Shown piece after piece: positions 1 through 9,156 of a DNA stretch of 32,161 bases; positions within the stretch are counted from its first letter, which is position 1; the number at the start of each line of letters is the position of its first letter. This DNA comes from Chalciporus piperatus (taxonomy: Eukaryota > Basidiomycota > Agaricomycetes > Boletales > Boletaceae): the NCBI GenBank assembly GCA_038093975.1, contig JBBPTG010000264.1, positions 1 through 32,161 of the forward strand, given 5' to 3'. The position numbers were made by a program, and so were the translations under genes. The notes beneath the pieces are model-generated. The model had not been told where the DNA came from, searched no databases, and was given only the letters and a program-made list of their open reading frames with translations.

Positions 1-559
1 GCTGGTTACCAGACTAGGCACACGGGCCATGTCAAGCCTGAGACACGGAGTGTACGTGAACTCACAGATTGCGCCCATTGGACCTTGAACTTCTCTCGTT
101 CACCCGGTTGTATGATGGAGCTGTTTCGAAGAATAGAGACCACAGCTTTTGGCTCAAACACAGACATGTCCACTGGCAGGATTGAAACTAAGTGTTGTGT
201 GGTTAACTTGAAGTTGGTGGCTTGAACCTGCTAAAAAAATATTTGAAAATGTTACGTTGTCACCCTCAGGTCACCATTGTGTTACAGGTTTACTGCAGAT
301 GAGCTATGCATTGTATTCAAGTTCAACAATCTCGCTGTGCACGCGCACCCTCCGAGTTAGGCCTTAGAATGCATCTGGCAGAATATCAAGTTGTGTGTTG
401 GAGCAGTCATGGTGATCGAGATGCCTTGTGAGCACCATGATTGCTCCAAGTCACATCTACCATCTGCCAGCATAGTATCTTCATCCAATTCAAGTCGCGA
501 ATTTGACTGGCCTCCGAATCTCAGAGTGTACTTAGCTGCTAGCCCAGTTCGGGTGTTAA
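1..559. other. Stretch without a supported gene
   Basis: No convincing coding exon is visible. Short open frames here show no recognisable motif. It may hold upstream exons or the promoter of the gene that starts near 560. The one structure that stands out is an imperfect hairpin at 375-470, listed separately. Confidence 0.4.
375..470. repeat. Imperfect inverted repeat (hairpin) of about 96 nt
   Basis: CTGGCAGA at 375-382 is the exact reverse complement of TCTGCCAG at 463-470. The 17-mer at 398-414 pairs with 433-449 with a single mismatch. The inner loop is 18 nt, and the outer and inner stems are separated by unpaired bases on both sides. The shape resembles a small-RNA precursor, but nothing shows that it is transcribed. 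Confidence 0.5.
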
Positions 560-1343
560 ATGTCGTTAGATTTTGTTAGATGCTCGCTTTTCTGTTGTGA
601 ACTTCAAGTTCAAGTTGCAGCCACTGAGCACACTTTGCCGGGATCCGACGGCCCCTGCATATCCAAGGATGCTGTGTATGATAGTCTGTTCGAGTCAGTG
701 TGTACATCGACTCCATCGGAAACGATGCAAACATCTAAGTCTTGTAACTCCAAGTCGAGTGTCAACTCCGTAATTTCACTTACCTCGAGCTCTGATCCTA
801 ACTCGAACTCTACCGTGCCCATTGACAATTCCGAGTCGGCCGCTGCCACTGGCAGGGACAACTTGAAGAATGTCCAGCATCGCGCGCACGGTCGAAGCGA
901 TCCAAGTCAGCCCAACATAACTGACAAGTCGTGCAACGTACCTGCTCGGTCACTCATCCCAGTGAAGGAAAATCAAACTGAAACCCGGCCCCGCCGGGAC
1001 CACAAACGTGCGGTATCAGCATGTCGCGCTTACCGTAACGACATCGGACTGATGCCAGCGAACCTTAACAATTACAGTCGCCATTCCCTCTGGGTTTCCC
1101 ATCCATCCAGGTGACGTGATCCCACTTGCTCGTTACGGTTACGACGTTCGCGTGAGTGAGATCGCCATGAAGCTGGGTTTTCAAGAAAGTGTCGCCCAAG
1201 AAGTCTATGAGCAGGTCAGCAGTCTTAGGCAGATGGAGGAGGTCCTCCGTGCCATGGAGGGCGCGGCGAAACGATGCGGGGAAGCCAGGATCGGAAAGTT
1301 GGTTGCGGGTGAGGATCTTAATGGCACAGACTCCGAGGCTTGA
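560..1343 (+). CDS. Orphan serine-rich protein, two exons
   Basis: Model: exon 1 560-1034, intron 1035-1077 (43 nt, donor GTAACG, branch-like CCTTAAC, acceptor TTACAG), exon 2 1078-1343. It gives about 246 residues. The splice joins two frames exactly, and the downstream frame then reads an uninterrupted helical stretch. The first 130 or so residues are low-complexity and rich in Ser, Thr and Asn. A basic patch (RPRRDHKRAV) follows. The C-terminal 80 residues are compact and predicted helical (VSEIAMKLGFQESVAQEVYE, then LRAMEGAAKR), a pattern that loosely recalls UBA-like or other small helical bundles. I do not recognise the family. The start is uncertain: further exons could lie upstream, and the first 15 residues are Cys-rich and unconvincing. 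The stop lies 55 bp before the foldback transposon, so that element probably sits in its 3' region. Confidence 0.55.
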
Positions 1344-1390
1344 ATGATCACAACACAGCCTGAGGGTGGGCAAATTCATTGTATTAATGT

Positions 1391-1398
1391 AATTACAG
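1391..1398. repeat. Target-site duplication of foldback element, left copy
   Basis: AATTACAG lies directly before the left inverted terminus and is repeated exactly at 4407-4414 after the right one. An 8-bp duplication fits hAT and the KDZ/Zisupton-type superfamilies. The same 8-mer also ends the intron at 1070-1077, which looks like chance. Confidence 0.85.
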
Positions 1399-2863
1399 CA
1401 CCTTAGGCACCACTTTTTGCACAGCCACATGACCTATTAGGGGGGGTTCCTTGTAGAGAGCAAATTGACCATAAAGGGGGTCAATCTGCCTGCAGATTCC
1501 AGCCAATTCCCAATATATCCATGCATCTGCCCCCATGAAAATTCACATATCTGGATGCTTGCAGGATGTTTTCTAATGCTATTGCAGCTCTTCTGGAGGA
1601 TTTTGGAGAGGTTCAAGAGGGTTGGCAGAGGGTTGAAAGAGAGTTGGCAGAGGGTGTCTGGAGGGCCCAAAATGCTTCAGATAGCATCCTAATAGCTTAT
1701 ATTGTGGATGGCTTGTTGGCAACATTGCCAGAAAGCTCTCAGATGGTCTCCAGATGGTTTCCAGATGCCTTCCAGATGGTTTCCAGATGGTTTTCAAATG
1801 CTCCCCAGATGCCTTTCAGGTGTTTGTAGATGATCTTCTCTCTATAATAGAGCCCATATACTCATTAGATAATGCCCCAAATGCTGCAGATGGTCCGCTT
1901 TTTGATTACATCAGCAGATTTGCACTGATGGATTATCCAGGGGCAATCAAAAGCATCCTCTTCTGGATCAGGCACAGATGTCAAAAAGCTTCAAAAGTGC
2001 TTACATAAGCGGATTTAAGCGGTGACATCACCAGGAACAGTGCCACTACTCCCAGGGCACTGCCTTATTGGGAATCTCCTTAGATACTATGTCATCCCTG
2101 ACATTTCTCTTCACATTTCTGGGTGTCCCCCTTAATGCAGGCATCTTCCCAGTGTAGATATATGTTTTATATGCCACAATGAACAGTTTCTATCACCTCT
2201 TTGATGCTCTGAAACCATCTGCAAGGCAGATCTCAGAATAGGGGATAAAATAAAAAACATGACCGCATTTTTGACACATTTGACATATGGTCTCAAAGAA
2301 TACATGCCCAGGCAGTGTTCATATATATCCACAACATATCAACAGCCCAAGAGGCCAGGATCCAAGCTGATGATGCTATGACAGATCCTCCTCCTTACCT
2401 TCTTCTGATTGTTTGAGACTGTACTGATGGTCTGGATTGTTCAGTGAGCTATGGGACTTCACAAGACAGATATTCCCTTGAGTTCTACCATCACAGAGCC
2501 TCCCCAAAGCTCTCTGAACCCTCTCTGTCCGCTTTTTTCACTTTCTTCATGACATATGAATAGACATTGACATAGTGAGAATATGTCAAGGGCAGCTATC
2601 CAGGACAGTAGTATATATTGCAATCTGTCCCCAGATACCTTCCTGAGGCTCTGGAGTGAATGTGGAAGGATGGGGAGTGATTCTGACATACCATGGGGTG
2701 TGGGAAAATGACTGACAACTTATGAGACTTTACACAACATATGCATTGTGGCATCCACAACACATCAGGGAGTATTCTGAGTGGTAGAAAGGGTGTATCT
2801 CATGTATTCCAACAGATTGGAAGCGTAAATCTCCCTCAGGTACCAGTGGTAGCTATGTTCCTG
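1399..2863 (+). repeat. Left arm of foldback element
   Basis: 1,465-bp inverted repeat arm that pairs base for base with 2942-4406 (coordinates sum to 5805). It contains the subterminal tandem CAGATGG units at 1741-1815. Confidence 0.9.
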
Positions 2864-2941
2864 GCTGAAACCTTCAGTAAATCTCCTACTGCATCACCAA
2901 CACAGTTCACTTGCTTTAGTGGTGCACATACAAACAATTGA

Positions 2942-4406
2942 CAGGAACATAGCTACAACTTGTACCTGAGGGAGATTTACACTTCCAATCTGTTGGAATA
3001 CATGAGATACACCCTTTCTACCACTCAGAATAGTCCCTGATGTGTTGTGGATGCCACAATGCATATGTTGTGTAAAGTCTCATAAGTTGTCAGTCATTTT
3101 CCCACACCCCATGGTATGTCAGAATCACTCCCCATCCTTCCACATTCACTCCAGAGCCTCAGGAAGGTATCTGGGGACAGATTGCAATATATACTACTGT
3201 CCTGGATAGCTGCCCTTGACATATTCTCACTATGTCAATGTCTATTCATATGTCATGAAGAAAGTGAAAAAAGCGGACAGAGAGGGTTCAGAGAACTTTG
3301 GGGAGGCTCTGTGATGGTAGAACTCAAGGGAATATCTGTCTTGTGAAGTCCCATAGCTCACTGAACAATCCAGACCATCAGTACAGTCTCAAACAATCAG
3401 AAGAAGGTAAGGAGGAGGATCTGTCATAGCATCATCAGCTTGGATCCTGGCCTCTTGGGCTGTTGATATGTTGTGGATATATATGAACACTGCCTGGGCA
3501 TGTATTCTTTGAGACCATATGTCAAATGTGTCAAAAATGCGGTCATGTTTTTTATTTTATCCCCTATTCTGAGATCTGCCTTGCAGATGGTTTCAGAGCA
3601 TCAAAGAGGTGATAGAAACTGTTCATTGTGGCATATACAACATATATCTACACTGGGAAGATGCCTGCATTAAGGGGGACACCCAGAAATGTGAAGAGAA
3701 ATGTCAGGGATGACATAGTATCTAAGGAGATTCCCAATAAGGCAGTGCCCTGGGAGTAGTGGCACTGTTCCTGGTGATGTCACCGCTTAAATCCGCTTAT
3801 GTAAGCACTTTTGAAGCTTTTTGACATCTGTGCCTGATCCAGAAGAGGATGCTTTTGATTGCCCCTGGATAATCCATCAGTGCAAATCTGCTGATGTAAT
3901 CAAAAAGCGGACCATCTGCAGCATTTGGGGCATTATCTAATGAGTATATGGGCTCTATTATAGAGAGAAGATCATCTACAAACACCTGAAAGGCATCTGG
4001 GGAGCATTTGAAAACCATCTGGAAACCATCTGGAAGGCATCTGGAAACCATCTGGAGACCATCTGAGAGCTTTCTGGCAATGTTGCCAACAAGCCATCCA
4101 CAATATAAGCTATTAGGATGCTATCTGAAGCATTTTGGGCCCTCCAGACACCCTCTGCCAACTCTCTTTCAACCCTCTGCCAACCCTCTTGAACCTCTCC
4201 AAAATCCTCCAGAAGAGCTGCAATAGCATTAGAAAACATCCTGCAAGCATCCAGATATGTGAATTTTCATGGGGGCAGATGCATGGATATATTGGGAATT
4301 GGCTGGAATCTGCAGGCAGATTGACCCCCTTTATGGTCAATTTGCTCTCTACAAGGAACCCCCCCTAATAGGTCATGTGGCTGTGCAAAAAGTGGTGCCT
4401 AAGGTG
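2942..4406 (-). repeat. Right arm of foldback element
   Basis: Reverse complement of 1399-2863, with a few substitutions concentrated near the centre. This arm ends with GGTGCCTAAGGTG at 4394-4406, followed by the second target-duplication copy. Confidence 0.9.
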
Positions 4407-4414
4407 AATTACAG
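4407..4414. repeat. Target-site duplication of foldback element, right copy
   Basis: AATTACAG, identical to 1391-1398. It defines the right boundary of the insertion. Confidence 0.85.
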
Positions 4415-4439
4415 AGTCCGAGTCACTACTACACCCACT

Positions 4440-5135
4440 TCAAGTAGGATCGAGTTTACTAGCTCGGGCATAGGCAATGTCATCCAAGATCTGATTGTTG
4501 CAACTGTCATAGAGGCTCCCGAGATTGCGCGCGAATATCCACGGCATCACGGACTCGGAACTGATTGATCTGAAAGTATAGCACTCCGATGGAGTACCAG
4601 GATGTCAGGTTACGTCCGTCACTATAGACGGCCTGTTGGTACACTTCGTAGGCCTTGTAATACTTAATTTTGTCCTGCCGTGAAGGCACGACCAAGGAGA
4701 TACCAGCTTTGGGCGTCAGGCGGGTCTTCCATCCATGCACAGGAACAACTTACCAGCCTCGAGACTCTTGGTAAGATATTGTACCAGTATAGCGAGCTCC
4801 TGATTCTGGAAGGATGAACTGTCCTGGGGATACAGCCAGCCAGGTCACGGTTGCTGAACGACTTTGGCCGTGGGTCCAGGATCCGTGTTCGCGTGCGTCT
4901 TGAGCGTTGGTGATTGGTGTGATCACACGATCCGAGTAAAAGAAACAGCGAACTTACGTCTGTTTGTTGTTCGTAAACGTGGCCGATCTGGAACCAGATG
5001 GGTTTCGGAGAATGTGGTTGAAACAGAAGAGTGGCTACTAAATGAGTACATAGAAGTGTACAGTGCGAATAAGATAAAAGACCAACCTTTGTCAATCTTG
5101 AGGACGGACACGAACGCTTCCTCGGCGTGATCCAA
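4440..5135 (-). pseudogene. CYC8: Broken fragment of a Cyc8/Ssn6-type TPR co-repressor gene
   Basis: On the minus strand, pieces of the TPR array of the Tup1-Cyc8 co-repressor subunit appear in order. They are DHAEEAFVSVLKID (near 5090-5135), IWFQIGHVYEQQTD (near 4957-5000), GWLYPQDSSSFQNQELAI (near 4785-4845), DAQSWYLLGRAF (near 4680-4715), YQQAVYSDGRN then WYSIGVLYFQINQF (near 4560-4650), and SLYDSCNNQI (near 4490-4520). The pieces lie in different frames, with in-frame stops and short deletions between them. Intron-like GT..AG segments (for example GTAAGT starts near 4757 and 4957) still lie between some pieces. It is therefore a partial genomic duplicate, not a retrocopy. The rest of the gene (more N-terminal TPRs, Gln/Pro-rich tail) is absent. 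The working copy should lie elsewhere. Family known from yeast; pseudogene status is read from the frame breaks. Confidence 0.85.
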
Positions 5136-5339
5136 GGAGTTGAGGAAACTTCACTTGCTCTAGTCGGCGTACTTTATCACACTTTTTTTCTCCTTCTCGT
5201 CTCCCCCTGGGTAGTAACTTTCCGGTGGCCGACCCCGAGCCCTGGGTAGCTTCTCGGCTCGCCTACCTACTCGCCCCCCCTGGGCATGACCAATTTTCCG
5301 GATTTTTTGTCAAGTCCGAGCATTAGGGAAATGTAGCTA

Positions 5340-6125
5340 CACTTTATTAGGATCTCCTACACTAGATAGCTACCATATTTTTTGTACACTTGTGTATGCC
5401 TTTTTGTACACTTTCAATAGGTTTGATCTCCACATACTTTGCTACACTTTTAACTACACACTTACTGCGCTTTTTTGTACACTTTTGCTACACTCTAACC
5501 TAATACACTTTCCCACACTTGTAACTACACATTTACTACGCTTTTTTTACACTTTTGCTACACTGAGTCTAGCCACAGTTTCCCACACTTGTAACTACAC
5601 ATTTACTACACATTTTTGTACACTATTGCTACACTCAATCTAGCTACACTTTCCTACACATTTGATTCAAGTTTTACTACGCTTTTTTGTAACACTTTGC
5701 TACACTCAATCACTACACTTGGAACTACACTTTTAGTACGCTTTTTTGTACATTTTAGCTACACTCTATCACTACACACTTTCCCACACATTTCACTACA
5801 CTTTTAGTACGCTTTTTTGTACACTTTTGCTACACTCAATCTAGCTATACTTTCCCACACTCTTGACTACACTTTTACTACGCTTTTTTGTACACTTTAG
5901 CTACACTCAATCTAGCTACACTTTCCCACACTTTTACTACACTTTTACTACACTTTTACTACACTTTTTTTGTACATTTTGCTCACTCAATCTAGCTATA
6001 CTTTGCCACACTTGTAACTACACTTTTACTACACTTTTTTTGTACACTTCACTACACTCAATCCTAATACCCTTTCCCAAATTGTTAACTACACTTTTAG
6101 TGCACATTTTTGTGGACTTTAGCTA
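5340..6125. repeat. Minisatellite array, unit about 70 bp, pyrimidine-rich on + strand
   Basis: The motif TACGCTTTTTTGTACACTTT recurs near 5469, 5538, 5608, 5677, 5738, 5808, 5878, 5957, 6034 and 6103, a spacing of about 61-80 bp and mostly 69-70. Between copies lie CTACACTCAATCTAGCTACA and TTTCCCACACTTGTAACTAC variants. The + strand is almost free of G and carries C and T with regular A. Copies have diverged by substitutions and small indels. Open frames across it are only a consequence of low complexity. Nothing suggests coding function. Confidence 0.85.
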
Positions 6126-6179
6126 TAATCCATCCTATGAATGATTATAAAATGTCACTAATTAGAATGACTCTATTAG

Positions 6180-7260
6180 ATGACTGAGTAGTACTGGAGT
6201 GATTGGGTGAGCTGAGGGCTGGGTAACTGGATAACTGGTATGACTGGTGTGACTGAAGTGACTGGATTACTGGACCACAGGATGACTGGATTACTGGAGT
6301 GACTGGATTACTGAGGTGACTGGATTACTGGAGTGACTTGTGTGACTGGAGTGACTGGTGTGACTGGTGTGACTGGTGTGACTGGAGTGACTGGAGTGAC
6401 TGGAGTGACTGGAGTGACTGGAGTGACTGGAGTGACTGGAGTGACTGGATTACTGGACCATTGAGTGACTGGATTACTGAAGTGACTGGATTAACTGGAG
6501 TGACTGGATTACTGGAGTGACTTATGTGATTTATGTGACTGGGGTGACTGGAGTGACTGGATTACTGAACCACTGAGTGACTAGATTACTGGAATACTGG
6601 AATACTGGATGACTGGAGTAATGAGACAACTGGATTGCTGGATGACTAGGGCACTGGGCTACTAGGCTACTGAGATAACTGGATGACTGGAACACTGGGC
6701 TACTGAGCTACTGAGACTACTGAAGTGACTGGATGATTGGATGACTGGGCTGCTGGGTTACTGGAACTACTGGATGACTGGATGACTGAGATGCTGGGTT
6801 ACTGGAACTACTGGATGACTGAATGACTGAATGACTGGGCTACTGAGACTACTGAAGTAACTGGATAACTTGATGACTGGGCTACTAAGACTACTGAAGT
6901 AACTGGATAACTTGATGACTGGGCTGCTGGGTTACTGGAACTACTGGATAACTGGAACACTTGGCCACTGGACTAATGAGACCACTGAAATGACTGAATG
7001 ACTGGATGACTGAGCTACTGAGACTACTGAAATGACTGGATGACTGGATGACTGGGCTGCTGGATGACTGAGACTACTGAGACTACTGGATGACTGAATG
7101 ACTGAGCTACTGAAGCTACTGAAATGACTGGATGACTGGGCCACTAGGCCACTGGGTTACTAAGACTACTGAAACTACTTGATGACTGGGTGACTAGGTT
7201 ACTGAAACTACTGAAACTACTGAAACTACTTGTTACTGGGCCACTGGACTACTGATTTAA
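6180..7260. repeat. Short tandem array based on TGACTGGAG (about 9-10 bp)
   Basis: Around 6330-6450 the unit GTGACTGGA repeats with a strict 9-bp period. Elsewhere degenerate forms (TTACTGGA, GATGACTGG, CTACTGAGA) run on to about 7260, each keeping an ACTG core. The unit is a multiple of three, so the regular part reads Ser-Asp-Trp repeats in one frame; that is a by-product. The array directly follows the 70-bp array, with only about 50 bp of non-repeat sequence between, and ends shortly before the 3' end of the minus-strand gene at 7339. Confidence 0.85.
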
Positions 7261-7338
7261 CTGATCCAGTCATTCCAGTAACTTCAGACTTTTTGCAGTG
7301 TTGCTGATGTGGAATGAGGGAGAACGACTCAGGTGTGC

Positions 7339-8106
7339 CTATGGCTTGGTGCCATTCTCTACCGTACGGACCTTCCCTTGGTAGAAAAGGAGGGCGCATT
7401 TCGCTGCCTCGTTGGTGTCGTGCCGCCACTCATGACTTTCGAGTGCTAACCAGAAATTCTGCACCATGGTGATGCGCTCTTCTGGCCAATCCTGCTGCAT
7501 CATTGAGAGGAGCATTCGGTGGTTGGCTTCACTGAACTCCTCCCAAGTGAGGTTCTCGTCGATGATTTTTACCTCCTTGGCTTTTACGGAAGCGGCGGGC
7601 TGGAAAATGGGAACACCAGCTTCCGAACGGACTAAAGCGAGGGTGTCATCATCTGCTGAAGGGGCTGCTTCTTCTGCTTCTCGGAGAGCTTTGTTTGTAA
7701 AATGGTATAAAGGACAGTAGGCGCCCTTGCGCATCTCTTCCAAAACGTGCTGGGCGGGAATGAAGATCGGTCGCGAAGGGATGGGTTTGTTAGAGACAGG
7801 GAGATACTTGTTCCTGTTCTTTTTCCGGTCCTCTTGGCGAGCAAGCTCGAGTTCATCTAAACGGGCTTGCTGAGCTTGCTCGGCTTCCTGCTCTGCTTGC
7901 TCGCGCTCTTCCCGCGCCGCGTTGGCGTTGTCTTCGAGACGGCGGTCCCAAGCTGCCTTGGCCTTGGCGTTGCTGCGTTGCCATAGGGTGAGCAAATGAA
8001 GGGCGGCCTCTTCCGCAGTGGAGCCGTTGGCAATGAAGATTTGCCGGTCCTCAGCGAATTCTCCATGGAGGAAATCTGGTGGTTGCTCGTTGTGAGGGTT
8101 GTTCAT
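7339..8106 (-). CDS. Coiled-coil protein of a mushroom-restricted, probably element-associated type
   Basis: 255 residues, one exon, ATG at 8106. After a short N-terminus (residues 1-30) there is a long charged coiled coil, about residues 45-100, rich in Ala, Glu, Gln and Arg. Next come a basic patch (DRKKNRNKYLPV, near 94-105), a Pro/Ile segment, and the motif GAYCPLYHFTNKAL near residues 133-146. The C-terminal part is helical and tryptophan-bearing. From memory, proteins with this coiled coil, KYLPI-like segment and aromatic motif are multicopy in Agaricomycete genomes and often lie in transposon-rich DNA. I cannot assign a function. A gag-like or DNA-binding role is speculation. Its position beside satellite arrays supports an element origin. 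No partner reverse transcriptase or recombinase is visible nearby. Confidence 0.6.
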   Translation of the reverse strand: MNNPHNEQPPDFLHGEFAEDRQIFIANGSTAEEAALHLLTLWQRSNAKAKAAWDRRLEDNANAAREEREQAEQEAEQAQQARLDELELARQEDRKKNRNKYLPVSNKPIPSRPIFIPAQHVLEEMRKGAYCPLYHFTNKALREAEEAAPSADDDTLALVRSEAGVPIFQPAASVKAKEVKIIDENLTWEEFSEANHRMLLSMMQQDWPEERITMVQNFWLALESHEWRHDTNEAAKCALLFYQGKVRTVENGTKP

Positions 8107-8179
8107 GATGGAGAGAAAAAACCCGAAAAAAGAAAAGAAGAGAACGCGACGAACAGCGAAGGAGCTTACTGCGCTGAGA

Positions 8180-8215
8180 AAGCGAGGTAGCAGAAAGAGG
8201 CAAACTACCTCGCTT
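8180..8215. repeat. Perfect 11-bp inverted repeat
   Basis: AAGCGAGGTAG (8180-8190) and CTACCTCGCTT (8205-8215) are exact reverse complements around a 14-nt loop, about 75-110 bp upstream of the ATG at 8106 on the minus strand. It could be an operator-like site, a 5'-UTR hairpin, or an element end. Confidence 0.5.
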
Positions 8216-8570
8216 AACTCATGCGCAGACTACATCCTGCGTCGCCTCGTTCCTCGGCTTACGTAGGCTAGCAACTCCTCTTCTTCAAGCATGTATGACG
8301 CTTGCGACATCGGACAGAGTGTAGACGGCGTGATCGTGATTTGAGACTCCAAGCCACGTAGGCTTTGTCAAGGAAAATATCAGAGTTGTCGTTGTAAAGT
8401 CTAGAAGATACGTTTCGACACTTGCAGAACTGCACAGATGTCTTTGAAGGACCACCCGTGGTCATAGAGGCCTCACAGAATTTCCTTTTTCGGGCGAGTC
8501 GCTTGACTTGGCTTGAGCCGCTCAGTTACGTTACTCTACCACTTCAACTCACCGTCTAGTTCCACAAGTC

Positions 8571-9156
8571 ATGGCCAAAGGTACAACTCATCTACCTGGA
8601 GATCTACTCGAACGGCGCTCACACATTATTGTTTAGTTCCACGAAATTTCCGCCTCCTTGAAGAACTGGAGAAGGGTGAGAAAGGTATCGGCGATGGCTC
8701 TTGCTCGTACGGCTTGGAGGATGGTGATGACATCTTGATGAGCAACTGGAATGGAACAATCATAGGCCCGGGTCATGTATGTCTTCATCAATGGCCACTC
8801 CCGATCCACACCATCGGAGGCTGATCTTCGCCACAGACCGTACACGAGAACCGTATCTACAGCCTCAAGATTAACTGTGACAAAGACTACCCCGAGAAAC
8901 CACCCACCGTCCAGTTCCTTTCTCGCGTTAATCTACCCTTTGTCAACCAGACAGATGGCAAGGTTGATCCTGCCAAACTCAGCGTCCTCTCTCAGTGGGG
9001 GAAGGATAGCAGCATAGAGACGGTCTTGGTTGGCATTAGAAGGTCATTCTTCCCGATGTTTTCTCTCTTCGCTTTGATCAACATATCTGTGTCAGGGAGA
9101 TGGGGTCATTCAACAACAGGAAACTACCCCAGCCACCGGAGGGCAGCATGTTCTAA
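8571..9156 (+). CDS. MMS2: Ubiquitin-conjugating enzyme variant Mms2 (UEV)
   Basis: Four exons: 8571-8580, 8637-8776, 8837-9042, 9096-9156; all junctions are GT..AG with introns of 53-60 nt. The product is 138 residues, the usual length for Mms2/UEV1. The first exon codes only Met-Ala-Lys plus one base. The protein opens with [20 protein letters not shown], continues through [10 protein letters not shown] and [11 protein letters not shown], and ends [13 protein letters not shown], a classic UEV C-terminus. It is an E2 fold without the active-site cysteine: the segment [20 protein letters not shown] has none. In known systems Mms2 pairs with Ubc13 to build K63-linked ubiquitin chains in error-free post-replication repair (Rad5/PCNA). 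Nothing looks damaged. The GPGH after IIG replaces the more usual GPP/GPGHS at an exon junction, so the exact donor could be shifted by a codon. Confidence 0.95.

Larger units (their letters stand above)
1399..4406. mobile_element. 3.0 kb palindromic foldback DNA transposon, non-autonomous
   Basis: Two arms, 1399-2863 and 2942-4406, are reverse complements over 1,465 bp with no net length difference. By eye I find only about half a dozen substitutions (for example at 2824, 2844 and 2847). A 77-bp unpaired spacer separates them. The termini read CACCTTAGGCACC inward from both ends and are flanked by the 8-bp duplication AATTACAG. No transposase is encoded: the open frames inside occur twice as mirror copies and match no domain I know. 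Subterminal blocks contain degenerate tandem repeats, with GTTGGCAGAGGGTTG-like units near 1610-1660 and CAGATGGTTTC-like units at 1741-1815, mirrored in the other arm. Such repeats often bind transposase. Superfamily: hAT or KDZ-like from the duplication length, not proven. Confidence 0.88.

Noticed and set aside
560..1114. Single-exon 184-residue gene ending at 1114
   Set aside because: Removing the 43-nt intron at 1035-1077 joins it in frame to the helical C-terminal part, a better model.
1437..4368. Open frames of 66-87 residues inside the foldback element
   Set aside because: Each occurs twice as mirror copies because the arms are palindromic, overlaps others in different frames and shows no domain. 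They follow from the repeat, not from coding.
5392..6144. Open frames rich in Leu, Phe, Thr and Tyr
   Set aside because: They are translations of the C/T-rich minisatellite and change with each unit.
6338..6520. Ser-Asp-Trp repeat peptide
   Set aside because: Product of a 9-bp tandem repeat; no start context or conservation outside the regular part.
5340..7260. CRISPR-like array
   Set aside because: Units are contiguous and degenerate, with no unique spacers, and the genome is eukaryotic.
8513..8824. 103-residue frame as an independent small gene
   Set aside because: It is exon 2 of MMS2 read through both flanking introns.
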